NCBI RefSeq assembly: GCF_004138325.1
Contig: NZ_SBLB01000002.1
Coordinates: forward strand, 124,001-188,000
Reading direction: 5' to 3'
Length of the DNA: 64,000 bases
DNA from: Spirosoma sordidisoli
GTDB lineage: Bacteria; Bacteroidota; Bacteroidia; Cytophagales; Spirosomataceae
The notes under the pieces are model-generated. The model worked only from the letters and a program-made list of their open reading frames with translations, ran no database searches and was not told the origin of the DNA. Position numbers and translations under genes: made by a program. Below are positions 11,866-20,761 of this stretch, in pieces (the first letter of the stretch is position 1; each line of letters starts with the position of its first letter).

Positions 11866-14070
11866 TCAGATGTTCCACCAGTATGTCCATTTGAGCACCA
11901 GCGCCCGGTTTCTAACCGAGAACAGTCCGGGCACATCCTGCCCGATCTGAGCGGCACCGGGCAGGTAGTTGTCGGTGTAAACCAGGAAAAAATCGGAGGC
12001 TGGCTTGTACCGCCACTGAACCCGGGCGTTTACGTTCATATTCTGCTGCTGCTCGTTGTACTGCACGAAGGTAGTCAGGTACAGGGTGTTGGTCATCGTG
12101 ACGTCGAATCGCGGACCAACGAGCCAGAACGTCGTCTGGCCCCAGGGCTGGGGCAGCCGGATATCGTTGTAGCTGGCGCTCATCGCCAGACTGACATAGG
12201 GCTGAAACCGGTAACCGGCATCGGCGGTCAGGTTCAGGCGGGTACCGTTGGCGTAGTAACCGCCGTATCGGGACGTGAACCCGTACGTGAACAAACTCTG
12301 TGGTTTCGAGATAAACTGGGTGCCCCAGGCATTCCAGCGGTGTTCGGTGCCCGTATTCAGCGTTTCGCGGTTAGTATTGGTCGGGTCGAAAGGACTCAGC
12401 AGCCGTACGAAGTCGGTGGCTACCCAGCCCGTCAGCGTGGCCCGGCTGCGGAACGTGATCAGGTAACTCAGCAGGCTTTCACTGTCACTTTTACGCCCTT
12501 CCGGATCGAAAAAATACGTAGACTGAACCTGGGGGCCATGGCTCAGGACCTGGCTGCCAGTAGGGAAGAAGGTGTAGCCAATGGTGCCGGTAGCCCGCTG
12601 ATACCCCCGGCGCGGCACATAGCCTGCTTCGGCCGTATAACTTTTACCCACCGCTTCGAGCTGACCGCCAACGAGCCACTGCCGGCTGTTGTACTGGAGA
12701 TTACCGGCATAGACGGCATCGCTGCCCGCCACCCCCGGTTGAAACGATTTCAGGAACAGGGCTTTCCCCGACCACAGGTTATTGGATGACGCCAGGTTAT
12801 ACTCGACGCCCAGATTCCGGTTATACTGTGAGTAGGCCGGGGCATCGGCACCGGGCTGGTAGTTCAGCGATTGCTTATTGACAAACAGGACGCCGATGTT
12901 CGAGCGGGCAAAGACGCGCCGTTGCAGGGCCAGTACGGCAAAGTTCTGCGCGGGCAGGGCCAGATCGTCTACCCGTCCCGTCTGCATGTCCATCAGGCCC
13001 AGTCGCCAGTCTTTGTTGAGCTTGCCACTCAATCGGGCTCCGAACCGGATCGGAACCCCGCCCAGACCGATCCGTCGGCTAAAGAACGGACGTATGGTCG
13101 CGTAACCGAAGTTGGTGAACTGATCGCCGTTTTCGAGGAAAAACTGCCGCCGTTCCGGAAAGAACAGCTCGAAGCGGTCGAGGTTGGTCACCTGCTGGTC
13201 AACGTCTACCTGCGAGAAGTCAGGGTTGACCGTCAGGTCCAGATTCAGCGAGGAGGTAACGGCTACTTTAGCATCCAGCCCGGCGTCGAAGCGGCCCGTA
13301 GTTGGAATGTTACGTTCGTAATCGCGTGTCAGGCCGGCCAGCATGTACGGAATGATGGAAATGTTGGGGCCGGGGTTCGGGGGGGGCTGGTCCCAGACGA
13401 GCACACCCGTATAAGCCAGCGATGCCGTCGGGAACTGCCGCTGAACGGGTGCCCAGGCTGACTTCTCGGTCGTTTTAAGGTCCTGGCGGCTGAAGTTGAT
13501 GCCCCAGCGGGTGATGCCCTGCTTATACCGAATGGTTTTGAAGGGGATCGCCATTTCCAGCACATACCGGTCCGGGTAATTACGGACTGACGAGGTCCAT
13601 TTATTATCCCAGCTCAGGTTGGCTTTACTGCCTTCGTACAGGAGCCCATCCCACTGCGCCCCAACGGCGTTGGTGCCGAAGGTAAACCCGTTGGTCTGGT
13701 CGTCGAAGGTATCCATGAAGAAGATGAAGTTGTCGTTGCGGCCGAAGTTCCAGTCGCGCCGGAGCGACTCGACAATGTAAGGGCCCGACCGGTTACCGTG
13801 GTGACAAACGGCACTCAGGTACAGATTCCGGTCATCGTAGGTCATACGTACCTCGGTCTGAACCTGTGCCCGGCTGGTATCCATGGGCAGTACCATCCAG
13901 AAGTTATCGGCTACCTCGGCGGCCTGCCAGGCGGGTTCATCCACCTGGCCGTCGACCACCACCGGCGAAGCGGCCCGGCTGATGTGAAGCTGGTATGACT
14001 CATTCTTTTTCTGGGCCAGCAGAGGAACGCTGAGCAGCAGGGTGACTAACGAAAGCAGTAGAGGTCGCAC
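11866..14070 (-). CDS. DUF5916 outer-membrane protein with CBM9-like N-terminal domain
   Basis: A 734-residue exported protein. Signal peptide at residues 1-19 (LLSLVTLLLSVPLLAQ). Residues about 30-230 form a family-9 carbohydrate-binding-like domain (VVVDGQVDEPAWQAAEVADN, then YDDRNLYLSAVCHH and GTNAVGAQWDGLLYEG). The remaining 480 residues are a DUF5916-type domain with alternating aromatic strands that suggest a beta-barrel, for example WRLGLMDMQTGR and FFPERRQFFLENG, a motif highly typical of the family. It ends in an aromatic residue pair (WWNI) as expected for barrels. Function is not established in general; sugar or metabolite binding at the surface is an inference. Confidence 0.85.
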   Translation of the reverse strand: MRPLLLSLVTLLLSVPLLAQKKNESYQLHISRAASPVVVDGQVDEPAWQAAEVADNFWMVLPMDTSRAQVQTEVRMTYDDRNLYLSAVCHHGNRSGPYIVESLRRDWNFGRNDNFIFFMDTFDDQTNGFTFGTNAVGAQWDGLLYEGSKANLSWDNKWTSSVRNYPDRYVLEMAIPFKTIRYKQGITRWGINFSRQDLKTTEKSAWAPVQRQFPTASLAYTGVLVWDQPPPNPGPNISIIPYMLAGLTRDYERNIPTTGRFDAGLDAKVAVTSSLNLDLTVNPDFSQVDVDQQVTNLDRFELFFPERRQFFLENGDQFTNFGYATIRPFFSRRIGLGGVPIRFGARLSGKLNKDWRLGLMDMQTGRVDDLALPAQNFAVLALQRRVFARSNIGVLFVNKQSLNYQPGADAPAYSQYNRNLGVEYNLASSNNLWSGKALFLKSFQPGVAGSDAVYAGNLQYNSRQWLVGGQLEAVGKSYTAEAGYVPRRGYQRATGTIGYTFFPTGSQVLSHGPQVQSTYFFDPEGRKSDSESLLSYLITFRSRATLTGWVATDFVRLLSPFDPTNTNRETLNTGTEHRWNAWGTQFISKPQSLFTYGFTSRYGGYYANGTRLNLTADAGYRFQPYVSLAMSASYNDIRLPQPWGQTTFWLVGPRFDVTMTNTLYLTTFVQYNEQQQNMNVNARVQWRYKPASDFFLVYTDNYLPGAAQIGQDVPGLFSVRNRALVLKWTYWWNI

Positions 14071-14142
14071 TAATCAATGGGATTGGCGTATATGGATAAA
14101 AAAGTACCGGATTGAGTAATTATACCGGATAGACAATACAAA

Positions 14143-14170
14143 GACGCAACGACCCGGGGGCCGTTGCGTC
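14143..14170 (-). terminator. Hairpin terminator after the M14 peptidase gene
   Basis: Inverted repeat GACGCAACG / CGTTGCGTC with a 10-base loop, 24 bases beyond the stop of the minus-strand peptidase gene, followed on that strand by TTTGT. Confidence 0.7.
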
Positions 14171-14193
14171 CTGCATTGCTGGTTTATGGATGA

Positions 14194-16767
14194 TCAGTTG
14201 CCAACCATAAATACTGCGTTGCCGAAGAGCAGCTTTCCGTTGTACCAGAAGCCCCGGAATAGCGGGTCATCGGCCAGATAAACCACGCTGCCACGTCCGT
14301 AATTCTGGACGCCCATCAGCAGGGTATTTTTAAGTTTTTCCTTCGCGTTCTTTCCCGAAAAACCAGCTACGTAATTGTCTGATTTAAGGTAGCCCACGTT
14401 CCAGCCGTCTTTCAGGAAATCGAAATTATAGGCGTTCTGCACCAGTGTGTAATACCCGTTGGTCAGGCCAAAACCCAGCGGGTGAGACGAGTCGATATTG
14501 ACGCGGTAGATACTGCCCGGTGTCTCGTCCGAAATAGCGGTCCGTTCGCGGTCGCCGTAGAGTTTGAGCGAGTCAGCGGCATTGCCTTTTTTCTCCTTGT
14601 CTTTGGCCGACTTATCTTCTTTTTCTTTCAGGTCGAACCCGTCTTTGCCGGCCAGGAAAGCCGTAGCCCGCTCGAGTGCAATAAGTTTACCGCCCGACTG
14701 GATCCAGCCTTTGACAGCGGCCAGCACACGATCGTTGAGGAAGCGGCCGTAGTTGTAGTTCGTCGGCAGAATCAGCACGTCGAGCTTGTTCCAGTCAACG
14801 CTGCCGAGAGCATTGCCGTCGATGACCGAGATGGGGTAATTGAGTTCCTGATCGAAGTAATGCCATACCTCACCCGCAGCCGGTGGGAGGGTGCCATCGC
14901 CTACGACTACGGCAACCCGCGGAGCCTTCAGCGCGGTTACGAAGTCAGAACCAAAATCAGATCCTTTCGTTACAAAGCCTGTTTGCACCGGTGTCAGATC
15001 GGCACCGGTGCGGGTAGCTTCGGCGCGAACCAGGGCATCGAGCCGGTCGCCGAAACGTTCATTACCGGCCCGGGCCACAATGAGCGTACCGGAGGGATAT
15101 GTTTTGCCTTCCAGCTCGAACGGTTTTTCAGCCGCCCGCACCCGTATCTTCTGTTTCAGCAGACCCGCCAGCATCTGTACCGCCGGCATCGACTGCCAGC
15201 GAACTACGTAGGCATAAGGCTTCGTGGTCGATGGCGCTGGTGCGGCAGCTGCGGCAGGCGCCGTGGCCGATGGGGTCAGGCGGGTGGTAAGGCCATACGT
15301 CTGGAGACCGAAGGCGTATGGCATTGACCAGGCCGTAATGTCGTAGGTGGCCGAATCCTCCAGGGCCGAGTTAGGCTCGAACAGGATTTTCAGCAGGGTC
15401 GATTTGGGCTGATAGGCGCTGATGACCACATCTTCGGGAGCGATCGAAACGCTTTTCTCATTCTTCTGGCTCGTATAGTTAAAGCCGGGCAGGGTCTGGG
15501 CCTTGCCGGCATACCCGTAACTGATCTTGTTCCGGTCGAGTAACTGCTGGAGGGCCTTCAGCCGACCCGCGTCGCCGTTGGCTTTGATGACATAGCTTTT
15601 GTAAGCGCCAATGGGCTTATTGCGGGCGTTATCGAAAAACTGGCCGAACTCCTTAACCACATCCGGAGCGCGGTCGGCTACGGATTCGAGAGTGGCGATG
15701 CTGGCCGTTACGTGGTGATCGATGCGCTGCCGCAGGGTAAGGGTGTCGCCGTCGGCTTTTTCGATGGCCAGGCCGGCCCGGCCGCTACCGCCCTGCTCGT
15801 AAGTCATGCCAATGGCACCGTTGTAGGTGGGGTAGGTGTCGCCGTAGCTGGGGTAGAAGAGGTCGAAACGCTCGCGGGTGTAGTAAAGCCAGCCGTTGCG
15901 GTCAAAATAGCGGCTGCAATACTGGCCGATCGTCTGCTGGAAATCGCGCTGAAACTTGGTGATGTCTTCGTGATAGGGTTTGGCCGAAGGCGCAAAGTAA
16001 TATGGGCTCTCGACGCCCATCTCGTGGAAGTCGCCGTGGAGGTGGGGCATCCACTGCTGGTAAAGCGCCATCCGCTGCTGCGTAATTTCCTGTGTTTGCC
16101 AGGCCCAGTCGCGGTTGGGGTCAAACAGGTAGTGGGTATAGCGTCCGCCGGGCCAGGGTTCGTTGTGTTCGCGGGCTGCGGGGGTCGGGTCGGCCGAGCG
16201 GCCCATCATCTGGTTGTACCAGTTCACATACCGATCGTGGCCGTCGGGATTGAGACCCGGATCGAGGATGACTACCGTTGCGTTCATCACCTTCTGCGAA
16301 ACAGGATTGGCGGGGTCCAGCAACTGGTACAGCACGTCCATAAACGCTTCGGAGCTCACGGCTTCGTTGCCGTGAACGTTGTAGCTCAACCAGGCGATAG
16401 CGGGCTGGGCAGCGCTGGATGGACTACCCTCCAGCATGCCAATTCGTTTGAGGTTATTGGTGCGGATTTCATCGAGCCGGCTCAGGTTGGCCTCCGATGC
16501 AATGGCTACGACCATTAGCTGGCGACCTTCGTAGGTCGTACCATACGGAATGAGCCGAACGCGGCTGGGGACCTGGCGGGCTACCTGTTCGGCGTAGGCT
16601 AGCACGCGATGATGTGGCGTGAACCGATCCCCGACTTTATAACCCAGGAACTGAGCGGGTGAATCAATACGGGAGGACGCAGGTGATGAAGCGGTGGGGG
16701 TTGTGGTCTGGGCTGATACCGATAAGGCAGCGGCCATCCACATGGCAAGTACTAAAACGTGTTTCAT
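14194..16767 (-). CDS. M14 family zinc carboxypeptidase, exported
   Basis: An 857-residue exported metallopeptidase. The chosen ATG at 16767 gives a clean signal peptide (MKHVLVLAMWMAAALSVSAQ); the frame is open 12 codons further but those precede the signal. The zinc site is visible: HGNEAVSSE (His-x-x-Glu) near residue 118 and DFHEMG with the third ligand region near residue 205. The family sequence SYGDTYPTYNGAIGMTYEQG follows. The C-terminal half, about residues 400-857, contains a ThuA/glutamine-amidotransferase-like segment (VLILPTNYNYGRF, GGKLIALE). Such large two-part M14 proteins are frequent in Cytophagales and probably trim peptides in the periplasm or outside the cell. Confidence 0.88.
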   Translation of the reverse strand: MKHVLVLAMWMAAALSVSAQTTTPTASSPASSRIDSPAQFLGYKVGDRFTPHHRVLAYAEQVARQVPSRVRLIPYGTTYEGRQLMVVAIASEANLSRLDEIRTNNLKRIGMLEGSPSSAAQPAIAWLSYNVHGNEAVSSEAFMDVLYQLLDPANPVSQKVMNATVVILDPGLNPDGHDRYVNWYNQMMGRSADPTPAAREHNEPWPGGRYTHYLFDPNRDWAWQTQEITQQRMALYQQWMPHLHGDFHEMGVESPYYFAPSAKPYHEDITKFQRDFQQTIGQYCSRYFDRNGWLYYTRERFDLFYPSYGDTYPTYNGAIGMTYEQGGSGRAGLAIEKADGDTLTLRQRIDHHVTASIATLESVADRAPDVVKEFGQFFDNARNKPIGAYKSYVIKANGDAGRLKALQQLLDRNKISYGYAGKAQTLPGFNYTSQKNEKSVSIAPEDVVISAYQPKSTLLKILFEPNSALEDSATYDITAWSMPYAFGLQTYGLTTRLTPSATAPAAAAAPAPSTTKPYAYVVRWQSMPAVQMLAGLLKQKIRVRAAEKPFELEGKTYPSGTLIVARAGNERFGDRLDALVRAEATRTGADLTPVQTGFVTKGSDFGSDFVTALKAPRVAVVVGDGTLPPAAGEVWHYFDQELNYPISVIDGNALGSVDWNKLDVLILPTNYNYGRFLNDRVLAAVKGWIQSGGKLIALERATAFLAGKDGFDLKEKEDKSAKDKEKKGNAADSLKLYGDRERTAISDETPGSIYRVNIDSSHPLGFGLTNGYYTLVQNAYNFDFLKDGWNVGYLKSDNYVAGFSGKNAKEKLKNTLLMGVQNYGRGSVVYLADDPLFRGFWYNGKLLFGNAVFMVGN

Positions 16768-16859
16768 GAAGGCGAAAAAAAAATGAAAGGCTAACCTCCT
16801 CAAAAATAGGAGTAAAACGGTCAGGAAGCGGTTTTTTGAAAAAATTTTGCCCCATACTA

Positions 16860-16889
16860 TTGCATTTTAAGATCGCTGCCGTACTTTTG
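16860..16889 (+). promoter_or_regulatory. Bacteroidota promoter for tRNA-Glu
   Basis: TTG at 16860-16862, exactly 19 bases, then TACTTTTG at 16882-16889. This matches the Bacteroidota sigma consensus TTG-N19-TAnnTTTG at every conserved position and lies about 58 bases before the tRNA. Confidence 0.8.
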
Positions 16890-16947
16890 CACCACGATTC
16901 GACAACGCAGCGGCTAAAAACTTAAGCGTTGGGTCTTTCACAAAGAC

Positions 16948-17019
16948 GGCCGATTCGTCTAGCGGTTAGGACATCGCCCTTTCACGGCGGTAACACGGGT
17001 TCGATTCCCGTATCGGTCA
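16948..17019 (+). tRNA. tRNA-Glu (anticodon UUC)
   Basis: A full cloverleaf can be drawn: acceptor arm GGCCGAT with ATCGGTC (one G-U pair), D loop TCTAGCGGTTAGGA, anticodon stem TCGCC/GGCGG with loop CTTTCAC giving UUC, and T arm GGGTTCGATTCCC. The discriminator is A and the CCA end is not encoded. Its 3' end abuts the terminator and, 100 bases further, the integrase, so it is the likely attachment site of the island. Confidence 0.95.
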
Positions 17020-17043
17020 CAACTTACGCTACACAAGTTGTAG

Positions 17044-17079
17044 AAAAAGGCGCAAATCAAGCTGATTTGCGCCTTTTTT
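17044..17079 (+). terminator. Rho-independent terminator after tRNA-Glu
   Basis: An 11-bp perfect stem (GGCGCAAATCA and its complement, extended by A/T pairs) with a 3-base loop, followed by six T. It starts 25 bases after the tRNA. Confidence 0.9.
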
Positions 17080-17133
17080 CGTTTTCTGGGTCTGTGTTCA
17101 CTACGTGACTTATTGGCATATACTACGTATAGT

Positions 17134-17175
17134 ATCCGACCAACGATCCGACCAAACGGTCGTACCATCCGACCA
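17134..17175 (+). repeat. Three 9-bp direct repeats just before the integrase
   Basis: ATCCGACCA occurs at 17134-17142, 17146-17154 and 17167-17175, the last copy touching the integrase ATG. An inverted repeat (ATACTA-CGTA-TAGTAT, 17119-17134) lies directly upstream. Arm-type sites for the integrase or an autoregulatory operator are both plausible. Confidence 0.7.
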
Positions 17176-18414
17176 ATGAACGAAATCTACTTTAAGCAGA
17201 AAATCAGCAAGCAGGATCGGTCGGGCTTCGCTCCGATATTCCTGGAATTTAACCACAATGGGGGTACCCTCGTATTGTCGACTGGCGAGAAGTGCAAGCC
17301 GTCGGACTGGAATCAGGAGACCCAAAAATTTCGTAGGTCGATGCCCGGCTACCAACAGGCCAACGAGTCATTGGAGCGGCTACGTGATAAACTACGCACG
17401 GCGTATCGCGATGCCCGAAACGCGGATGTAGCTATCACCAATGATTTCCTGCGTACTGCCGTATCGGGTCGGGCCGTGCGTCGGGTTGCCGATCTGCCTA
17501 CGCTCTATGACGAATATGTAGAATCACGCCGGTCGGAGTTCAAACCGGCAACGCTCAAGTCGATGCGGAACACCGGCTCCCGGTTGCGTCGACTGTCTGA
17601 CCGACTCGGAACGCTACGAGCCGAGCACTATACCACCGAAGTGCATCAGTCGGTAGTCGGTTCAATGCTTGACGATGGTCTGGAGCCGTCGAGTGTGGGT
17701 CAGGTTTGCAAGCATCTGATCACTTTCTTTCGTTACTGTCGGGATACGCTCGAAATTACCTTACATCCCAGGCACGCGACTATCAAGAAAGAATCGGCTC
17801 CTTCGGATCGAATCTATCTGACCGAAGCTGACCTGCAGAAACTTCATGCGGCCGCCATGCCCCCAAATCTGATACGGGTACGCGATGCCTTTCTGTTCCA
17901 GTGCTACACCTCGTTACGGTACGCTGACCTCTGGCGGCTGCAGCATCGGCACATCGAAAATCGCGGGCCGTATTCAGTCATCGTGCTCATACCCGAAAAG
18001 TCGGTCAGTCGCCGGGCTACCAAAATCAAGCGGATCGAAATCCCGATCCTGCCCGATGCGCAGACTATCCTGGATCGCTACGCAGGCGACTACCGACTAC
18101 TGCCCGTACTGAGTAATCAGAAATACAACGACTACATAAAAGACGTGTGCGAACTGGCGGGGCTTACCGAACTCGTTGAGCAAATAGAATACCGTCGGGG
18201 AGTGCCTTACATTACGCAAGTGCCCAAATGGTCGCGGGTGTCGTCGCACGTGGCCCGGCATACGTGGGCTACCTTGTCATTGATGAAAGGCGTACCGCTG
18301 GAAGTCGTGTCGAAAACCCTTGGTCATTCGAATCTGCACACGACAATGATCTACGCTAAGGTTGTCGACGACTGGAAGAACCAGCAGATTCTTTCGGCCT
18401 GGGCAACTCAGTAA
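17176..18414 (+). CDS. Tyrosine recombinase (island integrase)
   Basis: A 412-residue site-specific recombinase. An Arm-binding-like N-terminal domain (MNEIYFKQKISKQDRSGFAP) is followed by a SAM-like core-binding domain and a C-terminal catalytic domain with the expected residues: Arg in TSLRYADLWRL, His-x-x-Arg in HVARHTWAT, His in LGHSNLHTT and the nucleophile Tyr393 in MIYAK. This architecture is that of Bacteroidota conjugative and genomic-island integrases. It sits right after tRNA-Glu in the same direction, as expected when the tRNA 3' end is the att site. ATG at 17176 is chosen over an upstream TTG (17113), whose extra residues would be encoded by the repeats. Confidence 0.9.
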   Translation: MNEIYFKQKISKQDRSGFAPIFLEFNHNGGTLVLSTGEKCKPSDWNQETQKFRRSMPGYQQANESLERLRDKLRTAYRDARNADVAITNDFLRTAVSGRAVRRVADLPTLYDEYVESRRSEFKPATLKSMRNTGSRLRRLSDRLGTLRAEHYTTEVHQSVVGSMLDDGLEPSSVGQVCKHLITFFRYCRDTLEITLHPRHATIKKESAPSDRIYLTEADLQKLHAAAMPPNLIRVRDAFLFQCYTSLRYADLWRLQHRHIENRGPYSVIVLIPEKSVSRRATKIKRIEIPILPDAQTILDRYAGDYRLLPVLSNQKYNDYIKDVCELAGLTELVEQIEYRRGVPYITQVPKWSRVSSHVARHTWATLSLMKGVPLEVVSKTLGHSNLHTTMIYAKVVDDWKNQQILSAWATQ

Positions 18415-19132
18415 CTACGGTTGTGAAGGTTCCGGCCGTATCGTGATCCGTGACAACGGGACAATCAGCATCGGCGATCTCCACGAGTCGGCTTGCCGGC
18501 ATCTGGTAACGGCACAAGTTCCAGAACTCCAGTAGCGCAACCTCCCAGTCGGCTTGTTTGGCTTCCCATAGGCTTATAGCCGCTTCGTGCTGGTACACGT
18601 TCCGGATGTACTCCTCGGGGGTCATAGTCTGGCTGCGGTGGGCTTCGTCGTGTATCTGCCGAATTCGATTCAGTTTGTCGAGCAGCTTACGGTCGCGCTG
18701 CAGCTGGTCTTTTCGTACCTGTAGCTTCCGGTGTTCTGCCCGTATGCGTCCGAGCGTCTCGGTGAACTCAACCTGGTATCTCGCATCTATACTTTCAAGC
18801 CTGGCGCCCCGGGTTACCCGGTCATGGTCAATCTGGGCCAGCACGCCGGTGTTCAGGTGTACCAGTGGACTACGTAGGTTGTAGCCCGCTGTTGGCAGAT
18901 AATACCACCATTTGTTCCGGCTCACGGCAGTAAATTCCTTCCGGTCGGCTTTCCACCGTTGCTGCATGTAATACCGATACGATTCTTCGTAGGTAGCTAT
19001 AGAATCGAGCGTTAATTGCTGTCCTGTGCACATAGTACTTTGTATGGCAAAAAATAGACACACAAATAATAGTACTTTTTGTCGAGCGGGGGTCTGGGGG
19101 GTATACTGAATAGCCATTTTGCGTTTACGCAT
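18356..19132 (-). CDS. Hypothetical exported coiled-coil protein
   Basis: A 258-residue protein not recognised from any family. It has a hydrophobic N-terminal segment (VLLFVCLFFAIQSTMCTGQQ) consistent with an export signal, a WWYYLPTAGYN motif near residue 73, and a long charged helix of about residues 95-165 (RAEHRKLQVRKDQLQRDRKLL) that should form a coiled coil. The layout recalls conjugation-associated or TolC-like helical proteins, but that is only an impression. Its 3' end overlaps the 3' end of the convergent integrase by 59 bases. It is the last gene of a minus-strand group that starts with the serine recombinase. An alternative ATG five codons in (19117) is possible. Confidence 0.6.
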   Translation of the reverse strand: MRKRKMAIQYTPQTPARQKVLLFVCLFFAIQSTMCTGQQLTLDSIATYEESYRYYMQQRWKADRKEFTAVSRNKWWYYLPTAGYNLRSPLVHLNTGVLAQIDHDRVTRGARLESIDARYQVEFTETLGRIRAEHRKLQVRKDQLQRDRKLLDKLNRIRQIHDEAHRSQTMTPEEYIRNVYQHEAAISLWEAKQADWEVALLEFWNLCRYQMPASRLVEIADADCPVVTDHDTAGTFTTVVTELPRPKESAGSSSRRQP

Positions 19133-19322
19133 TTCGGTGAAAAGTTTACGCGGTTGCCGGCGAGCGCAATTAGATAATTCTCAGATTGAGCCGTGTTAAC
19201 AAAAGCCGTAGGCGGGTCGGGGTAGACTGTCCTGCGGCTGTCGGCCGTGGGTAGGTTGAATGGCTGGCTGCTGCTGCGGTTGTAGAGAAAACCAGCTGCA
19301 TGGTCGAGGTGGTCTGCAACGG

Positions 19323-19580
19323 TCAGTCGTTGGTTCCGGTTTGCCAGTTGCCGGGATCGGGTAGGGGATAGGGGTTTCCGGCACTGGCTGTGTAGATACG
19401 GGCCGACTGACACATCGGTACAATCCTGAATCGTTGTTGCCAAAGTTTGCGGGCAAAGGCAGAGGCATCAGCGTTGACAACGCCATAAATGTCATCGGCT
19501 GCTTGTTCTATAGTGACCAGCTGCGTGTAGTTCTGGCTACCGTACCGGAAGTTGTAGTGGTTAAGTGGTGGGGGTGTCAT
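19323..19580 (-). CDS. Small hypothetical protein
   Basis: An 85-residue protein of unknown function. It has protein-like composition (MTPPPLNHYNFRYGSQNYTQ, then a short helix around ADASAFARKLWQQRFRIV) and is preferred over two overlapping minus-strand readings in other frames, which are rich in Pro/Ser/Arg as expected of shadows. No signal or membrane segment. It follows the ASCH-like gene by 28 bases on the same strand. The 190 bases between it and the next gene downstream hold no gene that I can support; they contain an imperfect palindrome TGCGTTTACGCA near 19121. Confidence 0.5.
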   Translation of the reverse strand: MTPPPLNHYNFRYGSQNYTQLVTIEQAADDIYGVVNADASAFARKLWQQRFRIVPMCQSARIYTASAGNPYPLPDPGNWQTGTND

Positions 19581-19608
19581 GGTCGTGTAAAATGGGAGCC
19601 CGAACCTG

Positions 19609-19953
19609 TCACGATCCGGGGCTGGTGGTTGATTCGTCTATTGTCTCCAGAAGTACCAGGACAAACTCCTGTGTAGTGAAATCCCTGACGATGTTCTTAT
19701 ACATGGTCTGGACGAGGTTACGAAACTCCTCCAGGGAATAGCCCGTATCGATCCGCGCGATCCACTCGTTCACCTGATCGAGCCGTAACACTCTTTTGTC
19801 GAGGCACCGGGCCTTCTTGATGGACTTCCCGTTGAGCTGAATGTCGTAGATTTTTCCAACCTGGTACTTCCCGCCCGCTAGCCGAAACGTGGTGAAGCAC
19901 CTACAATCCAATTTCCCGTTCCAGTTGGTCTGGAAGTTGATAGCCGTGTTCAT
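19609..19953 (-). CDS. Small hypothetical protein, possibly ASCH/PUA-like
   Basis: A 114-residue protein. The N-terminal half (FRLAGGKYQVGKIYDIQLNG) with its preceding KLDCRCFTTF segment reads like a small beta barrel of the ASCH/PUA-like kind: short strands, a KxGxxYxI turn and a following helix (RLDQVNEWIARIDTGYSLEEF). Many phage and island genomes carry such proteins of unknown role, perhaps RNA binding. This assignment is by eye and weak. It is 4 bases after the coiled-coil gene, so translation is probably coupled. Confidence 0.55.
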   Translation of the reverse strand: MNTAINFQTNWNGKLDCRCFTTFRLAGGKYQVGKIYDIQLNGKSIKKARCLDKRVLRLDQVNEWIARIDTGYSLEEFRNLVQTMYKNIVRDFTTQEFVLVLLETIDESTTSPGS

Positions 19954-19957
19954 CGGT

Positions 19958-20761
19958 TTAGGCCGTTACTGGTTTAGGCTTCTTTTGGCTCTTCCTGACG
20001 GGCTTCGGTGCGGTCTGGCGGTCCGGCAGCGCCCCGGATACATTGGCATCGGCCTGCAACAGATCCAGCCCGGCCGGGTCGAACGATTCGACTCCCGCTT
20101 CACCGGTCGTAGCCGTTGGTTCTGCAGCGGTGTCCGTTTCATCTACGCTGGCCAGGGTATCGGGCCAATCGGTTCCAGTGTCGGATACATCGAATCCGGT
20201 TTCGGGCAGCGGTTGGGCGTTGCGGATGTCGGCCGCTGTAGCCGCTTGGGTCTGCAGCGGATCTGCATCGTTTCGGGCTGCGTCAGCTGAGACGGACATC
20301 GTTTGGCCGAAGGCTTCGCCCAGGTCGGCTATATCCAATGCCGTGCGTATGTCAGTGAATGGCCTGACGTCCTCATCCGGATTGGCAGCCTGTTCGTCAA
20401 ACATGGCCAGCTGACGCTTTGCAGCCGCTTCGTCCTGGTCTTTGCGGCTGGTTTTGTGCCGCAACTCAATCACCTCGATACCGTTTCTGTCGTAGTACTC
20501 CGTCATGCCAGACATTTCATTGATGACCGCATGGACGTCGACCTCCTGGGTTACCGTATTGGTTTGCAGATTATAGCGCAATTGAATAACCCGCTTATTC
20601 ATGTCTTTCAGCTGGCTGTTGTAATCCGCCACTACGGACTTTTTCTCTTCCTCAGTCTGATCGATCTGAGACAGGACCTCCAGCAGTCGTTTCATCAGGT
20701 CGCCTTTCTCTTCAGGGCTGGCGGGCCGGGTTACTTCTCGTTTTTCGAATAGCAGGTTCAT
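19958..20761 (-). CDS. Hypothetical coiled-coil protein with low-complexity tail
   Basis: A 267-residue soluble protein. Residues about 17-70 are strongly helical and charged (KGDLMKRLLEVLSQIDQTEEEKK), followed by a folded-looking middle (DVHAVINEMSGMTEYYDRNG) and, from about residue 130, an acidic Ala/Asp/Thr-rich tail ending in a basic patch (RKSQKKPKPVTA). No family recognised. Its ATG overlaps the stop of the serine recombinase by four bases (ATGA), so both are made from one transcript and may work together. Confidence 0.6.
   Translation of the reverse strand: MNLLFEKREVTRPASPEEKGDLMKRLLEVLSQIDQTEEEKKSVVADYNSQLKDMNKRVIQLRYNLQTNTVTQEVDVHAVINEMSGMTEYYDRNGIEVIELRHKTSRKDQDEAAAKRQLAMFDEQAANPDEDVRPFTDIRTALDIADLGEAFGQTMSVSADAARNDADPLQTQAATAADIRNAQPLPETGFDVSDTGTDWPDTLASVDETDTAAEPTATTGEAGVESFDPAGLDLLQADANVSGALPDRQTAPKPVRKSQKKPKPVTA

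Noticed and set aside
11848-12789. A 313-codon plus-strand frame
   Set aside because: It lies wholly antisense to the DUF5916 gene, has shadow-like composition and no start context.
19012-19495. Minus-strand frames of 143 and 99 codons overlapping the small hypothetical gene
   Set aside because: Composition rich in Pro, Ser and Arg and mutual overlap mark them as shadows; the 85-residue frame reads more like protein.
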